Positions 32,685 to 42,418 are shown, counted from the first letter of the stretch. The stretch: 50,759 nucleotides of DNA from Burkholderiales bacterium RIFOXYD12_FULL_59_19 (GCA_001771065.1 MESQ01000023.1:1-50759), one strand, 5' to 3'. The notes: generated by a model not told the origin, from the letters alone. Numbers and translations are program-made.

Positions 32685-32828
32685 GATCGCTACTTGCTGG
32701 TTGGTGTCACCCGGAACCATGCCGTGTACATCGACGGTAGCGCCAGCAGCGTGACCGCGACAGGCTGCTGCCTAGAAAAAAAGACGGCATTTCGGCCCGG
32801 TAAGTATTCGGTAAGTCGATTGGCATGA
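32685..32828 (+). pseudogene. Possible MipA/OmpV C-terminal fragment
   Basis: A 47-codon open stretch without a start reads RYLLVGVTRNHAVYIDGSAS and ends KTAFRPGKYSVSRLA. It resembles the last strands of the MipA copies in this window (PRHAVFLDMGAT and PTHTVFLDMSAT), but the last 20 residues are garbled and the final aromatic residue is lost. It is short, so the call is tentative. If correct, it marks a third, destroyed mipA and another join in the island. Confidence 0.35.
32800..32816 (+). promoter_or_regulatory. Possible third response-regulator box
   Basis: GTAAGT (32800-32805) and GTAAGT (32811-32816) are separated by ATTCG, giving the same 11-base period and a similar half-site (GTAA) to the boxes at 24873 and 28341. 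It lies about 75 bases before the MlaA-like gene. No convincing -10 is seen at the matching distance. Confidence 0.4.
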
Positions 32829-32891
32829 CGATGCGGGCTCGAAACTTTGCAAGCACCACTGCTCAATATAGCCATATACCTGAGGTTTTAC

Positions 32892-33731
32892 ATGTCTTTA
32901 TCTGCCTTTTCCATCGCTTCTGCCCCAATGCGGTTCCAGCAAGACCGCGCTAGCACGGACCTATCGAACGTGGTGAACTCCGGCGTTGTCAGGCAAAAAT
33001 GGCGAACGGATCCGCTGTTGGGTGCACTGATCCTGTCCAGCGTTCTGACCACGGGCTGTGCGACCGTCCAGAACCCCGACCCACTGGAGTTGGTCAACAG
33101 AAAGGTTTTTGCCGTCAACGAAGGACTGGACAAGGCCGTGCTTAAGCCGGTGGCGACGGCCTACAAGGCGGTGGTGCCGGAGCCAGCGCGCAACGGCGTT
33201 TCCAACTTCTTTTCCAATCTCGCAGACCCATGGTCAGGCGTCAACTTGATGCTCCAAGGTCAGATCAAGGACGGCCTCTCCGATGTCGCACGGTTTGCAA
33301 CGAATAGCACAGTCGGTCTCCTCGGCGTCATGGACGTCGCCAGTGGATGGGGCATGCCGCGTCACGGTGAAAGCTTCGGCGACACGTTGGGTGCATGGGG
33401 AGTCGGGAGCGGAGCCTATCTCATGCTTCCGCTGATGGGCCCATCCGATATGCGAAACCTCCTGGCATTGCCGGTCAACAGCTTTGGAAGTCCTCTGTCG
33501 AATGTTGCGGACGTTCCAGTGCGCAATAGCCTGACGGTACTCAACATGGTCAACCAGCGCGGCAAGATGCTGGAACCAGGTAAGCTTGTCGACGACCTCG
33601 CGCTGGACAAATACCTCTTCATAAGGGATGTCTATATTCAACGGCGCAAACACGGCGGATCCGCCGAAGTATCCGAGGAAGACACTGGTACGGGTGGGGG
33701 CCGCGATGCGATGGGTTCGGCGGCTCCGTGA
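32892..33731 (+). CDS. mlaA: MlaA/VacJ-like outer-membrane lipoprotein
   Basis: 279-residue MlaA-family lipoprotein, a part of the system that removes misplaced phospholipids from the outer membrane. Signatures are NPDPLELVNRKVFAVNEGLDKAVLKPVATAYKAVVP, FFSNLADPWSGVNLMLQG, RHGESFGDTLGAWGVGSGAYLMLPLMGPS and LDKYLFIRDVYIQRR. The lipobox LSSVLTTGCAT is near residue 55-58, after an unusual 35-residue N-terminal extension. A GTG near 32970 would give a normal signal but has no ribosome site, whereas GAGG precedes 32892. The other Mla genes are absent here. Confidence 0.85.
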   Translation: MSLSAFSIASAPMRFQQDRASTDLSNVVNSGVVRQKWRTDPLLGALILSSVLTTGCATVQNPDPLELVNRKVFAVNEGLDKAVLKPVATAYKAVVPEPARNGVSNFFSNLADPWSGVNLMLQGQIKDGLSDVARFATNSTVGLLGVMDVASGWGMPRHGESFGDTLGAWGVGSGAYLMLPLMGPSDMRNLLALPVNSFGSPLSNVADVPVRNSLTVLNMVNQRGKMLEPGKLVDDLALDKYLFIRDVYIQRRKHGGSAEVSEEDTGTGGGRDAMGSAAP

Positions 33732-33872
33732 AGAGGGTGCCCCTAAGGCAAGATGGCACCTGCGACGGCTCCCGAACAAGATCGCCGCTATGACTTGCTC
33801 GAAGTTGACTGTCACCCAGTTCTGGAGCCTTGCGGTTTGATCACAAGTCGAACCCTCCAGCTATTTTTGTCT

Positions 33873-33894
33873 CGACTCCACTATCGCAACAAAA
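33873..33894. repeat. 22-bp direct repeat flanking cargo, copy 2
   Basis: Same sequence as 21092-21113 with one mismatch, in the same orientation. It lies between the MlaA-like gene and the exporter promoter. Apart from this repeat and the operator/promoter at 33938-33989, the 33732-34159 interval holds no gene. Confidence 0.6.
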
Positions 33895-33937
33895 ACCTGC
33901 TTTCCACCCAAGACATTTGGCGATAGCTTTGACAACT

Positions 33938-33989
33938 AATGACCGATCGTTCGTTATATGCTACATTAGCAAGTGACCGATCGTTCATT
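33938..33989 (+). promoter_or_regulatory. TetR-type operator and promoter of the exporter operon
   Basis: TGACCGATCGTTCGTT (33940-33955) and TGACCGATCGTTCATT (33974-33989) are two quasi-palindromic TetR/AcrR-type operator units. ATGACC (33939-33944) and TACATT (33962-33967), 17 bases apart, form a promoter, with the start point expected inside the second operator. The first unit is nearly identical to the arms at 24207-24255. The TetR gene at 41314-41961 is the obvious candidate repressor. Confidence 0.7.
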
Positions 33990-34159
33990 TGTGACGTTTC
34001 TGGTTCCAATTGCTTCATTGATTGGTGTTATGTACAGGTAGATATGTCAACTTTCCACCCCAAAGACATCCAACACTTCGCGGCGGTTACAGCAACCAAA
34101 GTGGTTCTCCTGCTGCCCTCCCGGGGGCAACCCCGTCGCTCATGCGCGGTCGGTCGCGC

Positions 34160-35599
34160 ATGAAGGGCATACCGTACTGGCGAGTCCCGCCTGTCATTGC
34201 CATCGCCATCCTGCTGAGCGGATGTGCCTCGCTGGCACCAACCCACGAGCGCCCCGCGCTGCCCGTGGCCGATCGCTACCCCTACGCAGTCGCCGAAGGC
34301 ACCGCGGCACCCGCGTTGGATTGGAATGACTACTTTTTCGACGCACAACTGCGTGGGTTGATCGCGCTGGCGCTGGAGCACAACCGCGACCTGCGCACGG
34401 CCGTACTACAGGTTCAAGAGGCGCGGGCACTCCATGGCATCCAGCGTGCCGAACGACTGCCCGGTGTCAGCCTGGGCGCGGATGGGATCCGAGGCCGGAC
34501 ACCCGGTGACCTGAGCCTGAGCGGCGAGCCCTCGACCGGTGGCAGTTACCAAATCGGTCTCGGTGTCAATGCCTGGGAACTGGACTTCTGGGGCCGTGTG
34601 CGCAACCTGCAGCAGGCGGTATTGCAGGACTACCTCGCCACCGACCAGGCACGCCGCACCGTGCAACTGATGCTGGTCACCGATGTCGCCGACGGCTACT
34701 ACCGGCTGCGCGAACTCGACGAGCGGATCGCGCTGACCGACCGCATGATCGCCAGCCACAAAGAGACACTGCGCATCTTCACCCGCCGCGTCGAGGTCGG
34801 CTCCACATCCCGTCTCGATCTGATGCAGGTGCAGACGCTGCTGAGCCAGGCCCAATCGCTGGGGACACAGCTCTACCAGACCCGAGACACGCAAGTTCAT
34901 GCGCTGACGCTGCTGGTCGGGACATCCTTTGTTCTATCTCCCGCACAAGATTCTCTCGATCACTCCGCGCCAACACGGATGCTCCCGCCCGGCTTGCCCT
35001 CTGACCTCCTGCTCCGGCGTCCAGACATCCTCGCCGCCGAACATCGGCTGCAGGCCTCGGAGGCCAACATCAACGCGGCTCGCGCTGCGTTCTTCCCGCG
35101 CATCACGCTCACCGGCAGCGTTGGCACCGCCAGCGCGGAGCTTGGCGGCTTGTTCGCATCCGGCAGCCACGCCTGGAGCTTTGCACCGAGCATTTCTTTG
35201 CCCATCTTCGACGGCGGGCATCGCCGCGCCAGCCTGGACCTGGCCGAAGTACGCCGCGACCTGTCTGTGTCCAACTATGAGAAGACCGTGCAGACCGCAT
35301 TCAAAGAGGTCTCCGACGCCCTGGCATCCAGCCGGTGGTTGGCCCTGCAGGTCGGCATCCAGGAGAGTGCGCTTGATTCCCAGGCCGAGCGCGCGCGGTT
35401 GGCACGACTGCGCTACGACAACGGCGCAGCAGCCTTCCTGGAGGTTCTGGATGCGCAGCGCGAACTGCTTACCGGTGAACAACAGCTCACCCAGACCCGC
35501 CGCGCGCTGATCTCGGCGCACATCAATCTTTACGCCGCCCTGGGCGGTGGGGCTTCGGATGCAGTATCCGCACGCGGTACCCCCGCGGCACCTCATTGA
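34160..35599 (+). CDS. NodT-family outer-membrane factor lipoprotein of an exporter
   Basis: 479-residue TolC/OprM-like outer-membrane channel. The lipobox is AIAILLSGCASL, followed by two OEP repeats (DYFFDAQLRGLIALALEHNRDLRTAVLQVQEARA and LLRRPDILAAEHRLQASEANINAARAAFFPRITLTGSVG). The family's GNAxELDFWGRV-like stretch reads VNAWELDFWGRVRNL. ATG 34160 starts a normal lipoprotein signal; the frame upstream is not protein-like. It is the first gene of the exporter operon and leads directly to the adaptor gene. Confidence 0.93.
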   Translation: MKGIPYWRVPPVIAIAILLSGCASLAPTHERPALPVADRYPYAVAEGTAAPALDWNDYFFDAQLRGLIALALEHNRDLRTAVLQVQEARALHGIQRAERLPGVSLGADGIRGRTPGDLSLSGEPSTGGSYQIGLGVNAWELDFWGRVRNLQQAVLQDYLATDQARRTVQLMLVTDVADGYYRLRELDERIALTDRMIASHKETLRIFTRRVEVGSTSRLDLMQVQTLLSQAQSLGTQLYQTRDTQVHALTLLVGTSFVLSPAQDSLDHSAPTRMLPPGLPSDLLLRRPDILAAEHRLQASEANINAARAAFFPRITLTGSVGTASAELGGLFASGSHAWSFAPSISLPIFDGGHRRASLDLAEVRRDLSVSNYEKTVQTAFKEVSDALASSRWLALQVGIQESALDSQAERARLARLRYDNGAAAFLEVLDAQRELLTGEQQLTQTRRALISAHINLYAALGGGASDAVSARGTPAAPH

Positions 35600-35623
35600 C
35601 CCCGCACGAGGAACGAACACCCA

Positions 35624-37075
35624 ATGAATCCCAACGACACAGTACCGCTCACGCCATCGGCACCATCGGCCACATCGCCCGCCACACCCACGGTGTTGCC
35701 GTTCACGATCAGCATCACGCCGATGCCAGTCAGTCCGCCAAACACCGCGCCGACCGACCCTCAGGCAAGCTCGGCGGCGACGAACATCGCGTTGACGATC
35801 AACCTCGCGGCGGCACCAGCAACACCAGCGACTCCACCCGCCGCTCCATCACCGACTCCACCGCCCGACCCACCCCCCACCGCACGGACCCAGCCGCCGC
35901 AGGTTCCGCCGACCACTCCAGCGGCTACAGCGGCCTCACCAACGCCCACCCCAACCAGCACGCCACTGGCCAAGCAACCGGCTGTGCCGCCAGCGCTCTC
36001 ATTCCTGACGAAGTGGAAGAAATGGCTGATCGCAGCCGCGGTCGTTGCCGTCCTCGTGGTGGCTGGCCTGATGGCCTGGCAGATGCTGCGCCCCAAGGGC
36101 CCCGGCGAGGGCTTCGTCAGCGGCAACGGCCGCATCGAGGCCACAGAGATCGACATCGCGACCAAGCTGTCCGGCCGGCTCGAGCAGCTCCTCGTGCGCG
36201 AAGGTGATTTCGTCACCGTTGGCCAGCCGCTGGCGCGGATGCAGCTGGACGCGCTACACGCCCAACGCGACGAAGCCGAGGCTAGTCGCCAGCAGGCCGA
36301 GCATGGTGTGGCCGCAGCCGAAGCGCAGGTGGCCCTGCGCGAGGCCGATCACGCGGCAGCGCTGGCCTTGATCGCCCAGCGTGCCGCCGAGCTTGACGCG
36401 GCGCAGCGGCGACTGACGCGCTCACAGACCCTCTCGAAAGAAGGTGCAGCCTCGGCGCAGGAGTTGGATGACGACCGTGCCAAGGTGCGTGGTGCCGAGG
36501 CCGTGCTGAACGCCGCCCGTGCCCAAGCCGCCGCAGCCCAGGCCGCAGTGAGAGCCGCGAAGGCGCAAATGGTCGGTGCCCGGTCCAACGTCAAGGCCGC
36601 CACCGCCACAGAGGCGCGTGTGGGAGCCGACATCCGCGACAGCGAACTCACGGCACCCCGTGACGGCCGCATCCAGTTCCGTGTTGCCCAAGCAGGCGAG
36701 GTGCTTGGCGCCGGTGGGCGCGTGCTCAACCTGCTCGACCTGTCGGATGTTTATATGACCTTCTTCGTGCCCGAGACCGTGGCCGGCCGCATCGCGCTGG
36801 GTAGCGAAGTGCGCATCGTGCTCGATGCCGGTCTCGGCACCGTTGTACCCGCCAGCGTCTCCTTCGTGGCCAGCCAGGCTCAGTTCACGCCCAAGACCGT
36901 GGAGACCGCCAGCGAGCGGACAAAGCTGATGTTCCGCGTGCGCGCGCAGATCGCGCCCGAACTGCTGCGCCGCAATCTGGAGCAGGTCAAGATCGGCGTG
37001 CCGGGCGTGGCGTGGATCAAGCTCGACCCAAATGCGGCCTGGCCCGCGTCGCTGTCGGCCAAGGTGGCCAAGTAA
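35624..37075 (+). CDS. HlyD-family periplasmic adaptor with long Pro/Thr-rich N-terminus
   Basis: 483-residue membrane-fusion protein linking the inner-membrane ABC pump to the outer-membrane channel. A membrane helix (about 135-152, LIAAAVVAVLVVAGLMAW) is followed by GNGRIEATEIDIATKLSGRLEQLLVREGDFV (biotinyl-lipoyl half), a long coiled coil and the second half (DSELTAPRDGRIQFRVAQAGEVL), as in YhiI-type adaptors. The first about 125 residues are Pro/Thr/Ala-rich and unlike usual family members; they would be cytoplasmic. The start has GAGG about 13 bases upstream, so a shorter protein beginning nearer the helix is possible, but no better start is evident. Confidence 0.92.
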   Translation: MNPNDTVPLTPSAPSATSPATPTVLPFTISITPMPVSPPNTAPTDPQASSAATNIALTINLAAAPATPATPPAAPSPTPPPDPPPTARTQPPQVPPTTPAATAASPTPTPTSTPLAKQPAVPPALSFLTKWKKWLIAAAVVAVLVVAGLMAWQMLRPKGPGEGFVSGNGRIEATEIDIATKLSGRLEQLLVREGDFVTVGQPLARMQLDALHAQRDEAEASRQQAEHGVAAAEAQVALREADHAAALALIAQRAAELDAAQRRLTRSQTLSKEGAASAQELDDDRAKVRGAEAVLNAARAQAAAAQAAVRAAKAQMVGARSNVKAATATEARVGADIRDSELTAPRDGRIQFRVAQAGEVLGAGGRVLNLLDLSDVYMTFFVPETVAGRIALGSEVRIVLDAGLGTVVPASVSFVASQAQFTPKTVETASERTKLMFRVRAQIAPELLRRNLEQVKIGVPGVAWIKLDPNAAWPASLSAKVAK

Positions 37076-37078
37076 GCC

Positions 37079-39838
37079 GTGTCCACATCTCCCGCGTCTC
37101 CCGTCGTGCGCCTCCAAGGCGTTCGGCTTCGCTACGGCAAGGTCGAAGCCCTGGCCGACATCGACTTAGATGTGCCAGCCGGGCGCATGATCGGCCTGAT
37201 CGGCCCGGACGGAGTGGGCAAGTCCACTCTGCTGTCCCTGGTTTCCGGTGCGCGCGCCGTACAGGATGGCACAGTCGAGACGCTGGGCGGCGATATGCGT
37301 GATCGCCGCCACCGCGAGTCGGTGTGCACGCGCATCTCCTACATGCCGCAGGGCCTGGGCAAGAACCTGTATCCAACGCTGTCGGTGGAGGAGAACCTGC
37401 AGTTCTTCGCACGGTTGTTCGGCCACGATGCGGCTGAGCGTCGTCGGCGCATCAACGAGCTGACTCGCTCAACCGGCCTGCATCCGTTCCTCGACCGGCC
37501 GGCCGGCAAGCTGTCCGGCGGCATGAAGCAAAAGCTCGGCCTGTGCTGCTCGCTGATCCACGACCCTGACTTACTGATCCTCGACGAGCCGACCACCGGT
37601 GTCGATCCGCTGGCGCGCTCTCAGTTCTGGGACCTGATCGCACGCATCCGCCGCCAACGCCCGGACATGAGCGTGATCGTCGCCACCGCGTATATGGACG
37701 AAGCGCAGCGCTTCGACTGGCTGGTGGCAATGGACGGCGGAAAGGTGCTCGACACCGGCACGCCGCAGGAGTTACTGCAGCGCACCGGCAGCGATTCGCT
37801 GGAGACTGCCTTCATCCAACTGCTGCCCGAGGAAAAGAAGCGCGGCTACGCGCCGGTGGTGATTCCACCGCTCGATGCCCAGGAGGACGACGTCGCGATC
37901 GAGGCGCGCGACCTGACCATGCGCTTCGGCGACTTTGTCGCGGTGGAACACGTGTCCTTCCGGATCCGCCGCGGTGAGATCTTCGGCTTCCTCGGCTCCA
38001 ACGGCTGCGGGAAGTCGACCACGATGAAGATGTTGACCGGCCTGCTGGCGGCCAGCGAGGGCCAGGCTTGGCTGTTTGGCCACGAAGTTGACCCAAAGGA
38101 CCTGGATACCCGACGACGCGTGGGCTACATGTCGCAGGCGTTCTCGCTCTATGGTGAATTGACCGTGCACCAGAATCTGGAACTGCACGCGCGCCTGTTT
38201 CACGTGCCTGAAGCGGAAATCCCTGCGCGCACGCGCGAGATGATCCAGCGCTTCGAACTGCAAACCTCGGAAGACGCGCTGCCTGAGAGCCTGCCGCTCG
38301 GCATGCGCCAGCGCTTGTCGCTGGCAGTGGCGATGGTGCACAAGCCCGAGCTGCTGATCCTGGACGAGCCGACTTCGGGCGTGGACCCGATCGCGCGTGA
38401 CAACTTCTGGCGCCTGCTGATCGAATTGTCTCGGCGTGACCGTGTCACGATCTTCATCTCCACCCATTTCATGAACGAGGCTGAGCGGTGCGATCGCATG
38501 TCGATGATGCATGCAGGCAAGGTGCTCGACAGCGACACACCGGCAGCGCTGGTAACAAAGCGTGGCGCGAAATCGCTGGAAGATGCCTTCATCGGCTACC
38601 TCATCGAGGCAGGTGGAGACATGTCTGAACGGGACGAGGATGCGGAGGCGATACTGCCGGTGCAGGCAGAGACCGCGGTAAGCGACCACGCCTCGCAGGG
38701 TAGGCGCACCCGCTTCAGTCTTCAGCGCTTGCTCAGCTACCTGTGGCGCGAGACGCTGGAGTTGCAGCGCGATCGCGTGCGCGCCACGCTGGCGCTGGGT
38801 GGTTCGCTGATCCTGCTGATCGTGATCGGCTTCGGCGTCAGCAACGACGTCAACAACCTGCGCTACGCCGTGCTTGACCGCGACCAGACCACACTCAGCC
38901 GCAACTACACGCTGGAGCTGTCCGGTTCGCGCTATTTCACAGAGCGTGCACCGCTCACTGACTACGCGGAGATCGACCGGCGCATGCGCAGCGGCGAGCT
39001 GGCCCTGGCCATCGAGATTCCGCCCGGCTTCGCACGCGACGTGCAGCGCGGCAAGTCGGTCGCCATCGGTGCCTGGTTCGACGGGGCCATGCCGCAACGG
39101 GCGGAGACCGTCCAGGGCTACGTCCGCGGCATGCACCAGCACTGGCTGGCCAACCAGGCACGCATGCAGGCCAGATCAACGGCTCGCACCGGCGAGATCT
39201 CGGTGCAGAGCCGCTACCGCTACAACCCCGATGTCAAGAGTTTGCCGGCTATGGTGCCCGCCGTGATCCCGATGTTGCTGCTGATGCTGCCAGCCATGCT
39301 CACGGCGCTGGCGGTGGTGCGGGAGAAGGAAGTCGGCTCGATCATCAACCTCTACGTCACGCCAGTCACCCGCACTGAGTTCCTGCTCGGCAAGCAGCTG
39401 CCCTACGTGGGTCTGGCGATGATCAACTTCGCGCTGATGCTGTTGCTGACCGTGACCGTCTTCGGCGTGCCCGTCACCGGCAGCGTGCTGGCGCTGACAC
39501 TGGCGATGCTGATCTACTGCATCTGCGCCACCGGCATGGGGTTGCTTGCCTCGGCCGTGACCAAGAGCCAGATCGCCGCCATGCTGATCGCCATGATCGG
39601 CACCATCATTCCGGCCACCAAGTTCTGCGGCATGACCGATCCGGTGTCCTCACTGGACGGTGTGGGCCGGATGATCGGCGAGATCCACCCGGCCAACTAC
39701 ATGTTCACCATCAGCCGGGGTGCCTTCAACAAAGCGCTGGGCTTTGGTGACCTGCTGCCGTCGATGTGGCCAATGCTGCTGGCGGTACCGGTCATCCTCG
39801 GCACTGCGATCGCGCTGCTGAAGAAACAGGAGCGTTGA
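37079..39838 (+). CDS. rbbA: RbbA/YhiH-like ABC transporter: two ATPase domains fused to a permease
   Basis: 919-residue fusion. ATPase 1 has Walker [10 protein letters not shown], signature LSGGMKQKL and Walker [14 protein letters not shown]. ATPase 2 has GSNGCGKST, a degenerate signature LPLGMRQRL and [13 protein letters not shown]. An ABC-2 permease domain follows, with one N-terminal and five or more C-terminal membrane helices. Length and order match E. coli RbbA/YhiH, whose yhiI-yhiH-yhhJ neighbours correspond to those here. It begins with GTG four bases after the adaptor stop. The missing SGG in signature 2 is common in this family. Confidence 0.93.
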   Translation: MSTSPASPVVRLQGVRLRYGKVEALADIDLDVPAGRMIGLIGPDGVGKSTLLSLVSGARAVQDGTVETLGGDMRDRRHRESVCTRISYMPQGLGKNLYPTLSVEENLQFFARLFGHDAAERRRRINELTRSTGLHPFLDRPAGKLSGGMKQKLGLCCSLIHDPDLLILDEPTTGVDPLARSQFWDLIARIRRQRPDMSVIVATAYMDEAQRFDWLVAMDGGKVLDTGTPQELLQRTGSDSLETAFIQLLPEEKKRGYAPVVIPPLDAQEDDVAIEARDLTMRFGDFVAVEHVSFRIRRGEIFGFLGSNGCGKSTTMKMLTGLLAASEGQAWLFGHEVDPKDLDTRRRVGYMSQAFSLYGELTVHQNLELHARLFHVPEAEIPARTREMIQRFELQTSEDALPESLPLGMRQRLSLAVAMVHKPELLILDEPTSGVDPIARDNFWRLLIELSRRDRVTIFISTHFMNEAERCDRMSMMHAGKVLDSDTPAALVTKRGAKSLEDAFIGYLIEAGGDMSERDEDAEAILPVQAETAVSDHASQGRRTRFSLQRLLSYLWRETLELQRDRVRATLALGGSLILLIVIGFGVSNDVNNLRYAVLDRDQTTLSRNYTLELSGSRYFTERAPLTDYAEIDRRMRSGELALAIEIPPGFARDVQRGKSVAIGAWFDGAMPQRAETVQGYVRGMHQHWLANQARMQARSTARTGEISVQSRYRYNPDVKSLPAMVPAVIPMLLLMLPAMLTALAVVREKEVGSIINLYVTPVTRTEFLLGKQLPYVGLAMINFALMLLLTVTVFGVPVTGSVLALTLAMLIYCICATGMGLLASAVTKSQIAAMLIAMIGTIIPATKFCGMTDPVSSLDGVGRMIGEIHPANYMFTISRGAFNKALGFGDLLPSMWPMLLAVPVILGTAIALLKKQER

Positions 39839-39839
39839 C

Positions 39840-40964
39840 ATGCAGATGCTGGCAAACATCTATAGATTAGGCATAAAGGAACTCTGGAGTCTGCGACGCG
39901 ACACGATGATGCTGGTGCTGATCGTGTTCACCTTCACGCTCTCGGTGTACTCCTCAGCATCCTCCAGTCCACCGACGCTGAACAACGCACCGATCGCCAT
40001 CGTGGACGAGGACCACTCGCAGTTGTCGCGGCGGATCGCCTCGGCCTTCTTCCCCCCTAAGTTCAAGTCGCCGGCGTTGATCACGCATGCGGAGGTGGAC
40101 GAGGGTATGGACAAGGGAGCCTACACCTTCGTGCTGAACATCCCGGTCAATTTCCAGCGCGACGTGCTGGCCGGACGCGGCGCCGAAATCCAGCTCAACA
40201 CCGATGCCACGCGCATGAGCCAGGCGTTCCTTGGCAGTGGCTACATCCAGCAGATGGTGATGAGCGAGATCAGCGAATTCGTTAACCGTTACCGCGGACA
40301 GGTCGTGCCCGCCATCGATCTGGAGCAGCGCGCTTTGTTCAACCCGTCGCTCGACAAGTCCTGGTTCGACAGCCTGTCGCAGATCGTCAACCAGATCACG
40401 ATGATCTCGATCATCCTGACTGGCGCAGCGCTCATCCGCGAGCGCGAGCACGGCACCATTGAACACCTACTGGTGATGCCGGTCACGCCCATCGAGATCA
40501 TGCTGGCCAAGATCTGGTCCATGGGATTGGTAGTCCTGGTGGCCTCGATTCTGTCGCTGAACCTCGTCGTACGCGGCCTGCTTAACGTCCCAGTGCAGGG
40601 TTCGCTGACACTGTTCTTCATAGGTGTCGCGCTGCACCTGTTCGCCACCACCTCGATGGGCATCTTCATGGCGACCGTGGCGCGCAACATGCCTCAGTTC
40701 GGCATGCTCGTCGTGCTGACGCTGCTTCCGCTGCAAATGCTGTCCGGCGGCAACTCACCACGCGAGAGCATGCCCCAGCTGCTGCAGAACATCATGCTGG
40801 TCGCGCCTACCACGCACTTCGTCGAGCTAGGGCAGTCCGTGCTGTTCCGTGGCGCCGGCATCGAAGTGGTGTGGGTGCAGCTCCTGGCCTTGGCGTTGAT
40901 TGGCACCGTACTGTTCTCACTGTCGCTGATGCGCTTTCGCAGCACCATCAGCCAGATGGCCTGA
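39840..40964 (+). CDS. YhhJ-like ABC-2 permease
   Basis: 374-residue inner-membrane permease with one N-terminal helix, a large periplasmic domain (IAIVDEDHSQLSRRIASAFFPPKFKSP) and a C-terminal bundle of five or six helices. The latter includes REREHGTIEHLLVMPVTPIEIMLAKIWSM, a hallmark of ABC-2 permeases. It starts just after the RbbA-like stop and closes the exporter operon. It would form the membrane half of the pump with the RbbA-like permease domain. Confidence 0.93.
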   Translation: MQMLANIYRLGIKELWSLRRDTMMLVLIVFTFTLSVYSSASSSPPTLNNAPIAIVDEDHSQLSRRIASAFFPPKFKSPALITHAEVDEGMDKGAYTFVLNIPVNFQRDVLAGRGAEIQLNTDATRMSQAFLGSGYIQQMVMSEISEFVNRYRGQVVPAIDLEQRALFNPSLDKSWFDSLSQIVNQITMISIILTGAALIREREHGTIEHLLVMPVTPIEIMLAKIWSMGLVVLVASILSLNLVVRGLLNVPVQGSLTLFFIGVALHLFATTSMGIFMATVARNMPQFGMLVVLTLLPLQMLSGGNSPRESMPQLLQNIMLVAPTTHFVELGQSVLFRGAGIEVVWVQLLALALIGTVLFSLSLMRFRSTISQMA

Positions 40965-41313
40965 AACGATATGGCCTCGACCGCTCCAGCCGACAGTTTG
41001 TCTCACGCCCAATCCATTCCAATTCTCAGGAATTGAAAAATGTGGTCATGAAAAAACGGGGACTGAGCGAGTGAGTGTGCCAAATGTGTGCTCAAACCCG
41101 CGTCAGTGCCCCGCCAGAAGAACTTTGAAGCGGGATCAAACTGATCCCCCATCAATCTGGATACTCATTGTCATGTGAATCGACACAAACTCCTGACCAC
41201 TCGATCCATCCCATGCAGATGGCTGCCATATCGTGGGAATCTTGCCAACAGCCACTGACTTGCCGACTTGGAGTTGACCCCATTGCCGATGGCCCACAAA
41301 GCCGACTTCTGGG
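40965..41313. other. Gene-free interval between exporter operon and tetR
   Basis: No coding frame is supported. A weak six-base hairpin (41020-41035) has no T-run on the plus strand. The phrases at 41127-41150 (containing GGGATCAAACTGATCCC, a near-perfect palindrome) and around 41270-41283 (GAGTTGACCCCA) remind me of IS21-type end regions but cannot be assigned. Confidence 0.3.
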
Positions 41314-41961
41314 CTAGGCTGGCCTCAGAAGCATGGCCAGCAGCTTGCGATGGGTCTCCTTCACGGCTAGCACTTCCTCCATCGCTTGCTCTTTGCCCAA
41401 TACCATCTGCGTAACGGCGGAATAGACGACAGGTGCCATCACAAAGCTGAAGTGCTCGGTCAGCGGGCTCGGCTTAAGCTTTCCTTCCGCGACAAATCGA
41501 TCGACAAGCGCCTGCCGATCTCGGCGCGCCTGCACGTTCGCGGCACTCCATTTGGCGAGCAGATGCGGCACACGATGGCCTTCCGTGATGAGAAGCCGGG
41601 CAATCGCTATCGTATCGTCAGTAAGGGAAGCATACGCAGAATCGATGAAACGTTCGATGAACTCTGCGGCATTCTGCACATCCTGCATCCGACTCCAGTT
41701 TCCTTGGGAGCGCGCCATGAGGCCCTCAAGGAGCGTCTCGAACACATCGTCCTTATCGGCGAAATGAACGTAGATGTTTGACTTCACGGTACCCGCTCTG
41801 CGAGCGATTTTGGAGAGGCTTGCGGCTGTAAAACCCAATGCATTGAACTCGACCAGCGCTGCTTCAAGGATTTGCTCGCGGCGAACCTCGGGGGCCAGTC
41901 GTGTCCTCTTCTTCTTGAATTCAGTCTGCTGGACTGAGGCTGCGGAATCTATCTTCTTCAT
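41314..41961 (-). CDS. TetR/AcrR-family repressor
   Basis: 215-residue regulator. The N-terminal helix-turn-helix is RREQILEAALVEFNALGFTAASLSKIARRAGTVKSNIYVHFADKDDVFETLL, the standard TetR pattern. The ligand-binding domain resembles the TetR_C group with RLLITEGHRVPHLLAKW, found in repressors of multidrug efflux. The start at 41961 begins the usual basic N-terminus (MKKIDSAAS). It is convergent with the exporter operon and is the likely binder of both operator sites, 33938-33989 and 24207-24255 (inference). Confidence 0.92.
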   Translation of the reverse strand: MKKIDSAASVQQTEFKKKRTRLAPEVRREQILEAALVEFNALGFTAASLSKIARRAGTVKSNIYVHFADKDDVFETLLEGLMARSQGNWSRMQDVQNAAEFIERFIDSAYASLTDDTIAIARLLITEGHRVPHLLAKWSAANVQARRDRQALVDRFVAEGKLKPSPLTEHFSFVMAPVVYSAVTQMVLGKEQAMEEVLAVKETHRKLLAMLLRPA

Positions 41962-42369
41962 GCCATCGCCGTAAGTGAGTAAGCTGCAACACCATCGCGA
42001 ATAGCGCCCATGATTGCCGCAGACTCGAATAGTCGCCGCGCAAGCCACAACTTCCTCTTCGCTACCGCATCATTCAAGTTCGTGGACCAAACAACAATCA
42101 CTGCAACGTTCGACAGCCAAGCTGCTGCACCACGCATTCAAGCAACTCCCTTGAGGCGACCATGCCTAGGCGGGCGAAGGCTGTATAAGTGTTCAGTATA
42201 GACCATCGCAGTGGTGACCGTGGTGCATCACCAGCGCTATCAAAATCGAACGTAGATTGGATGTGAGACGTGGCAACACTTGCCCCGCTGTTCAAAGATG
42301 CGCGGAATTTCCCTGGCGGTCATTGCCCGACAAATGATTTTCGACATCAATCTGCAATGAACGCCCAAT

Positions 42370-42405
42370 ACGCCACTTGCCGAACCGAAAGGCAGCAAGT
42401 GGCGT
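42370..42405. terminator. Hairpin, possible terminator
   Basis: Arms ACGCCACTTGC (42370-42380) and GCAAGTGGCGT (42395-42405) are perfect with a 14-base loop, followed on the plus strand by TTATATA. On the minus strand it lies just after the ester-cyclase remnant but lacks a T-run. It may equally be an operator. The rest of 41962-42418 holds no recognisable gene. Confidence 0.35.
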
Positions 42406-42418
42406 TTATATATGGTGC

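Noticed and set aside
37772..39142. 456-codon minus-strand frame inside the RbbA-like gene
   Set aside because: His/Arg-rich shadow of a convincing ABC transporter fusion; no ribosome site.
41020..41035. Hairpin after the exporter operon as terminator
   Set aside because: Only a six-base stem followed by A residues on the transcribed strand; no T-run.
41127..41283. IS21-like end sequences
   Set aside because: Phrases such as GGGATCAAACTGATCCC are suggestive only; no transposase gene or defined ends are present.
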